Positions 1 to 5,374 of a stretch of 5,374 nucleotides of DNA are shown here, in pieces (the stretch's first letter is position 1; each line of letters opens with the position of its first letter). A model generated the notes under the pieces. That model made no database searches. It was given only the letters and a program-made list of their open reading frames with translations, and was not told where the DNA came from. The translations under genes were made by a program, and so were the position numbers. Source of the DNA: Dongia_B soli (lineage in GTDB: Bacteria > Pseudomonadota > Alphaproteobacteria > Dongiales > Dongiaceae); NCBI RefSeq assembly GCF_034044715.1, contig NZ_JAXCLW010000021.1, positions 1-5,374 on the forward strand. Direction: 5' to 3'.

Positions 1-2
1 TC

Positions 3-14
3 TGCTAATTGACA
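3..14 (+). promoter_or_regulatory. boxA-like antitermination element (leader copy)
   Basis: TGCTAATTGACA matches 9 of 12 positions of the E. coli rRNA boxA (TGCTCTTTAACA). In the RNA, boxA binds NusB/NusE (S10) and helps RNA polymerase pass Rho-dependent termination in untranslated rRNA operons. The match to the spacer copy at 2174-2192 extends 7 nt further, through ATTGTTGA. The embedded TTGACA resembles a -35 box, but no matching -10 lies 16-18 nt downstream. Confidence 0.7.
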
Positions 15-48
15 TTGTTGAGAGAAGAGAAGGGATACGCGGGCGGCG

Positions 49-82
49 GATCTTGATTGGGCTTAGGCCTGGTATGAAGATC
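49..82 (+). other. Leader stem-loop
   Basis: GATCTT (49-54) pairs perfectly with AAGATC (77-82). Inside it, a second stem of 7 pairs (56-62 with 67-73, including G-T wobbles) is capped by TTAG at 63-66, with a small internal loop between the two stems. It follows the boxA region and is probably a structured part of the rRNA leader. There is no T-run after it, so it is not an intrinsic terminator. Confidence 0.5.
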
Positions 83-195
83 ATTGCCGAATGCGTGTCT
101 ACTTAAGAACGGACTGGTTGTCTGTTGCTGGGTTGACTGGAGTGATCTGGTTGATCGGCGATGGGGGATTGGTTCGGACAGTAAGCAAGAACGTG

Positions 196-205
196 TTTGT
201 GTAAG
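196..205 (+). other. 16S processing stem, 5' arm
   Basis: TTGTGTAAG (197-205) is an exact 9-nt complement of CTTACACAA at 1786-1794, extended by a wobble pair between 196 and 1795. The arms sit about 40 nt before and 46 nt after mature 16S, as expected for the long-range stem cut by RNase III. Outward pairing is imperfect, with only short GTGT/ACAC and GAAC/GTTC matches across bulges. Confidence 0.55.
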
Positions 206-220
206 GATCTTCGTTGATTT

Positions 221-240
221 GCTTGGTCTTCGGACTGGGC
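221..240 (+). other. UUCG-capped hairpin just before 16S
   Basis: GCTTGGTC (221-228) pairs over 8 bp, with three wobbles, with GACTGGGC (233-240) around a TTCG tetraloop at 229-232. It ends 4 nt before the mature 16S start, inside the loop closed by the 16S processing stem. UUCG loops are very stable and common in rRNA precursors, so a folding or maturation role is likely but inferred. Confidence 0.6.
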
Positions 241-244
241 AGGT

Positions 245-1747
<1,503 letters not shown>

Positions 1748-1757
1748 AGCTGCTGGA

Positions 1758-1774
1758 ACGTTCTCACGGAACGT
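1758..1774 (+). other. Spacer hairpin after 16S
   Basis: ACGTTC (1758-1763) and GAACGT (1769-1774) form a perfect 6-bp stem with a 5-nt loop. It lies between mature 16S and the 3' arm of the 16S stem, mirroring the UUCG hairpin on the leader side. Both hairpins would sit within the loop closed by the processing stem. Confidence 0.5.
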
Positions 1775-1785
1775 CTGGCGCTTTA

Positions 1786-1795
1786 CTTACACAAG
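1786..1795 (+). other. 16S processing stem, 3' arm
   Basis: CTTACACAA (1786-1794) is the exact complement of leader bases 197-205, with one further wobble (1795 with 196). Pairing would loop out the whole 16S and create a short RNase III type substrate. The role is inferred from complementarity and symmetric placement. Confidence 0.55.
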
Positions 1796-1804
1796 ACGAC
1801 ACCA

Positions 1805-1820
1805 GGTTCCGATCGGAACC
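1805..1820 (+). repeat. 16-nt perfect palindrome in the spacer
   Basis: GGTTCCGATCGGAACC is a perfect inverted repeat. As RNA it would form a 6-bp hairpin with a GATC loop. It begins 10 nt after the 16S stem arm and is not followed by a T-run, so it is not a terminator. It may stabilise or end the processing structure. Confidence 0.6.
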
Positions 1821-1860
1821 GCCGTCCACGCATCCCTTCTCGAGGAACCAGAAGTCAGCG

Positions 1861-1881
1861 ATCCTGGCATGAGCACAGGAT
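1861..1881 (+). other. Spacer hairpin before tRNA-Ala
   Basis: ATCCTG (1861-1866) pairs with CAGGAT (1876-1881) around a 9-nt loop, ending 16 nt before the tRNA. It is probably only a spacer structure; no specific role can be assigned. Confidence 0.4.
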
Positions 1882-1897
1882 GCCTGATCACAAGATC

Positions 1898-1973
1898 GGG
1901 GCTGTAGCTCAGTTGGGAGAGCGCCTGCTTTGCAAGCAGGAGGTCATCGGTTCGATCCCGTTCAGCTCCACCA
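1898..1973 (+). tRNA. tRNA-Ala (anticodon TGC)
   Basis: This is a 76-nt cloverleaf with the CCA end encoded. The acceptor stem GGGGCTG/CAGCTCC contains the G3-U70 wobble (1900 with 1967) that is the main identity element for alanyl-tRNA synthetase. The D stem is GCTC/GAGC. The anticodon stem CCTGC/GCAGG carries loop TT-TGC-AA with the anticodon at 1931-1933, reading GCA, GCG and probably GCU codons. The variable loop is AGGTC. The T stem ATCGG/CCGTT has a T-T mismatch (1947 with 1961), the only flaw. It lies first of the two spacer tRNAs, 37 nt before tRNA-Ile, whereas the common bacterial order is Ile then Ala. Confidence 0.97.
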
Positions 1974-1995
1974 TTTTGGTGATAGTCCGGGACCG

Positions 1996-2010
1996 AGATG
2001 CTGAGCATCT
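1996..2010 (+). other. Hairpin abutting the 5' end of tRNA-Ile
   Basis: AGATGC (1996-2001) and GCATCT (2005-2010) form a perfect 6-bp stem with a 3-nt TGA loop. Its last base directly precedes the first base of tRNA-Ile, so the stem could stack on the acceptor helix at the RNase P cleavage site. It fills the second half of the 37-nt gap between the tRNAs. The effect on processing is inferred. Confidence 0.6.
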
Positions 2011-2087
2011 GGGCTTGTAGCTCAGTTGGTTAGAGCGCGCGCTTGATAAGCGTGAGGTCGGAAGTTCAAGTCTTCCCAGGCCCACCA
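2011..2087 (+). tRNA. tRNA-Ile (anticodon GAT)
   Basis: This is a 77-nt cloverleaf with encoded CCA. The acceptor stem is GGGCTTG/CAGGCCC with one wobble, and the D stem is GCTC/GAGC. The anticodon stem CGCGC/GCGTG carries loop TT-GAT-AA with the anticodon at 2045-2047, reading AUC and AUU. The variable loop is AGGTC, and the T stem GGAAG/CTTCC is fully paired with loop TTCAAGT. It is co-transcribed with 16S, tRNA-Ala and 23S, and is released by RNase P and 3' trimming. Here it occupies the second tRNA slot, usually held by tRNA-Ala. Confidence 0.98.
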
Positions 2088-2173
2088 TTCTCCTGGCAGC
2101 GCGCTAGATGGGTTCCTCGTTGAAGAAAAGGTTTTGGCTGGTGCCGAAGGCGGGAGACTGCCGGGTGCTGGTT

Positions 2174-2192
2174 TGCTGTTTGTCATTGTTGA
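2174..2192 (+). promoter_or_regulatory. boxA-like antitermination element (spacer copy)
   Basis: TGCTGTTTGTCATTGTTGA matches the leader element at 3-21 at 16 of 19 positions, and its first 12 bases resemble E. coli boxA. A second boxA before 23S is the known arrangement in E. coli, where it reloads the NusB/NusE complex on the 23S part of the transcript. The match to the leader goes beyond boxA itself, which suggests a longer conserved unit in this lineage. Confidence 0.7.
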
Positions 2193-2271
2193 TCGGATGT
2201 GAACTCGACCATTGGTCAGGTCTTTCCAACACGCCTGTGGCGTCAAGGAGACTTGGTGCCATGGGATCCAA

Positions 2272-2302
2272 CACCGCCTTGCGGGTAGCAAGATGGGCGG
2301 TG
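2272..2302 (+). other. Bulged stem-loop in the distal spacer
   Basis: CACCGC (2272-2277) pairs with GCGGTG (2297-2302). It continues through a 4-nt one-sided bulge (2293-2296) into CTTGC (2278-2282) with GCAAG (2288-2292), around loop GGGTA. That gives 11 Watson-Crick pairs. It lies about 80 nt after the spacer boxA and about 85 nt before the 23S stalk. There is no T-run, so it is not a terminator. Confidence 0.6.
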
Positions 2303-2373
2303 GACCTTTGGTCGAGATAAGAAGAAGTGCTGAGTTAAGTCAAAATCGCTTGGTGCACGGGAAGCGCGGACGT

Positions 2374-2403
2374 TTGTCTGTTTATCGACATTGTCTGTTT
2401 ATC
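2374..2403 (+). repeat. Tandem 13-nt direct repeat before 23S
   Basis: TTGTCTGTTTATC occurs at 2374-2386 and again at 2391-2403, separated by GACA (17-nt period). The second copy is part of the paired 23S processing stalk. The first is its exact duplicate and could pair with the same 3' strand (5189-5201) in a shifted register. It is probably a slippage duplication within the spacer. Confidence 0.85.
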
Positions 2404-2416
2404 ACTGTGTGCGATG
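2389..2416 (+). other. 23S processing stalk, 5' arm
   Basis: This arm pairs with 5176-5203 over 28 positions. All are Watson-Crick or G-U except one A-C mismatch (2404 with 5188). The core TGCGATG/CATCGCA (2410-2416 with 5176-5182) is perfect. Weaker pairs continue inward towards the 23S terminal helix. This is the expected RNase III substrate bringing the 23S ends together, and the length of the match makes chance pairing unlikely. Confidence 0.85.
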
Positions 2417-2424
2417 GGATTTTG

Positions 2425-5171
<2,747 letters not shown>

Positions 5172-5249
5172 GTCTCATCGCATGCAGCGATAAGCAGATG
5201 ATGGCTGGCACAGCACTTCTTCAAACATCACATCCTTGCTGGCTTCGAC
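5172..5249 (+). other. 23S-5S internal transcribed spacer (78 nt)
   Basis: The first part (5176-5203) is the 3' arm of the 23S stalk. A short local hairpin, ATCGC (5177-5181) with GCGAT (5187-5191), could form instead of the stalk. The rest carries no tRNA and no terminator. Its last bases (TTCGA, 5244-5248) can pair with the bases just after 5S. Confidence 0.9.
5176..5203 (+). other. 23S processing stalk, 3' arm
   Basis: This arm begins about 5 nt after mature 23S and is complementary to 2389-2416 with one A-C mismatch. It is the downstream strand of the likely RNase III stalk. Bases 5189-5201 match either copy of the upstream 13-nt repeat, and the copy at 2391-2403 is in register with the perfect inner core. 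Confidence 0.85.
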
Positions 5250-5368
5250 GACCTGGTGGTTTTGGCGAGGGGCAATACACCCGATCCCATTCCGAACTCG
5301 GCCGTGAAAACCCTCAGCGCCGATGGTACTCCGTCTCAAGACGTGGGAGAGTAGGTCGCCGCCAGGTC
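5250..5368 (+). rRNA. rrf: 5S ribosomal RNA
   Basis: Complete at about 119 nt. The terminal helix GACCTGG (5250-5256) with CCAGGTC (5362-5368) fixes both ends. The conserved CACCCGATCCCATTCCGAAC block, the GCGCCGATGGTACT segment and the GGGAGAGTAGGTCGCCGCCAGG 3' region are all present. It forms helices with L5, L18 and L25 in the central protuberance of the large subunit. It is last in the operon, and only 6 nt remain after it. Flanking TTCGA (5244-5248) and TCGAA (5370-5374) extend the terminal helix by 5 bp beyond a C-T mismatch, giving a precursor stem. Confidence 0.97.
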
Positions 5369-5374
5369 TTCGAA

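Larger units (their letters stand above)
1..244 (+). promoter_or_regulatory. Transcribed 5' leader of the rRNA operon
   Basis: This is the stretch before mature 16S. It holds a boxA-like element at 3-14, a conserved-looking GGGATACGCGGGCGGCGG block at 32-49, a stem-loop at 49-82, one arm of the likely 16S processing stem near 196-205, and a UUCG-capped hairpin at 221-240. Between about 83 and 195 I see only GT-rich sequence with no clear gene or strong structure. No convincing promoter is present, and because boxA lies at the very left edge the promoters should be upstream of the window. The leader role is inferred from position and from the second boxA copy in the 16S-23S spacer. Confidence 0.8.

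Noticed and set aside
9..38. TTGACA at 9-14 as a -35 promoter box
   Set aside because: No acceptable -10 lies at the right distance. The same context recurs in the spacer as TTGTCA within the boxA-like repeat, which explains it better as an RNA element.
1805..1820. Palindrome as an intrinsic terminator or operator
   Set aside because: There is no T-run after it and it is inside the rRNA precursor, where termination would abolish 23S synthesis. No regulator target is recognisable.
1787..2291. Reverse-strand open frames across the spacer tRNAs, with peptides like GAERDRTDDLLLAKQALSQLSYS and EDLNFRPHAYQARAL
   Set aside because: They are exact antisense translations of tRNA-Ala and tRNA-Ile. 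These peptides are recurrent database artefacts and have no start context or codon bias of a gene.

Overview
The window is one complete bacterial ribosomal RNA operon transcribed left to right: leader, 16S rRNA, tRNA-Ala(TGC), tRNA-Ile(GAT), 23S rRNA and 5S rRNA. I find no protein-coding gene. Every long open frame lies across, or antisense to, conserved rRNA or tRNA sequence.

The organism is an alphaproteobacterium. The 16S has the shortened helix-17 region, the motif at 890-908 (GAAATTCGTAGATATTGGG) and the CGTCACACCATGGGAG segment. The 23S begins with the alphaproteobacterial GGGCATTTGGTGGATGCC block. The 3' third of the 16S recalls Rhodospirillales/Acetobacteraceae, while parts of the 5' half and the leader recall Sphingomonadales. 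Order-level placement is therefore tentative and made from memory.

Layout: 1-244 is the transcribed leader, with a boxA-like antitermination element at 3-14 and two hairpins; the promoters lie upstream of the window. 16S is 245-1740. The 684-nt 16S-23S spacer holds several hairpins, the two tRNAs, a second boxA-like element at 2174-2192 and the 5' arm of the 23S processing stalk. 23S is 2425-5171. A 78-nt spacer carries the 3' arm of that stalk. 5S is 5250-5368. The window ends 6 nt after 5S, so any terminator or trailing tRNA-fMet is out of view.

The parts work as one precursor transcript. The boxA elements are expected to recruit the NusB/NusE antitermination complex. Complementary arms flanking 16S, 23S and 5S bring the ends of each rRNA together for RNase III and RNase E type cleavage. 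RNase P and 3' nucleases release the tRNAs. The rRNA cores look intact and functional (anti-Shine-Dalgarno, decoding site, peptidyl-transferase loop, sarcin-ricin loop), so this is probably an active operon.

The less usual points are the tRNA order (Ala before Ile, the reverse of the common Ile-Ala order), a 13-nt tandem direct repeat inside the 23S processing stalk that allows two pairing registers, a T-T mismatch in the tRNA-Ala T stem, and a minimal 23S helix 9 without the intervening sequence common in this class. I see no evidence of a new defence, mobile or other system here.
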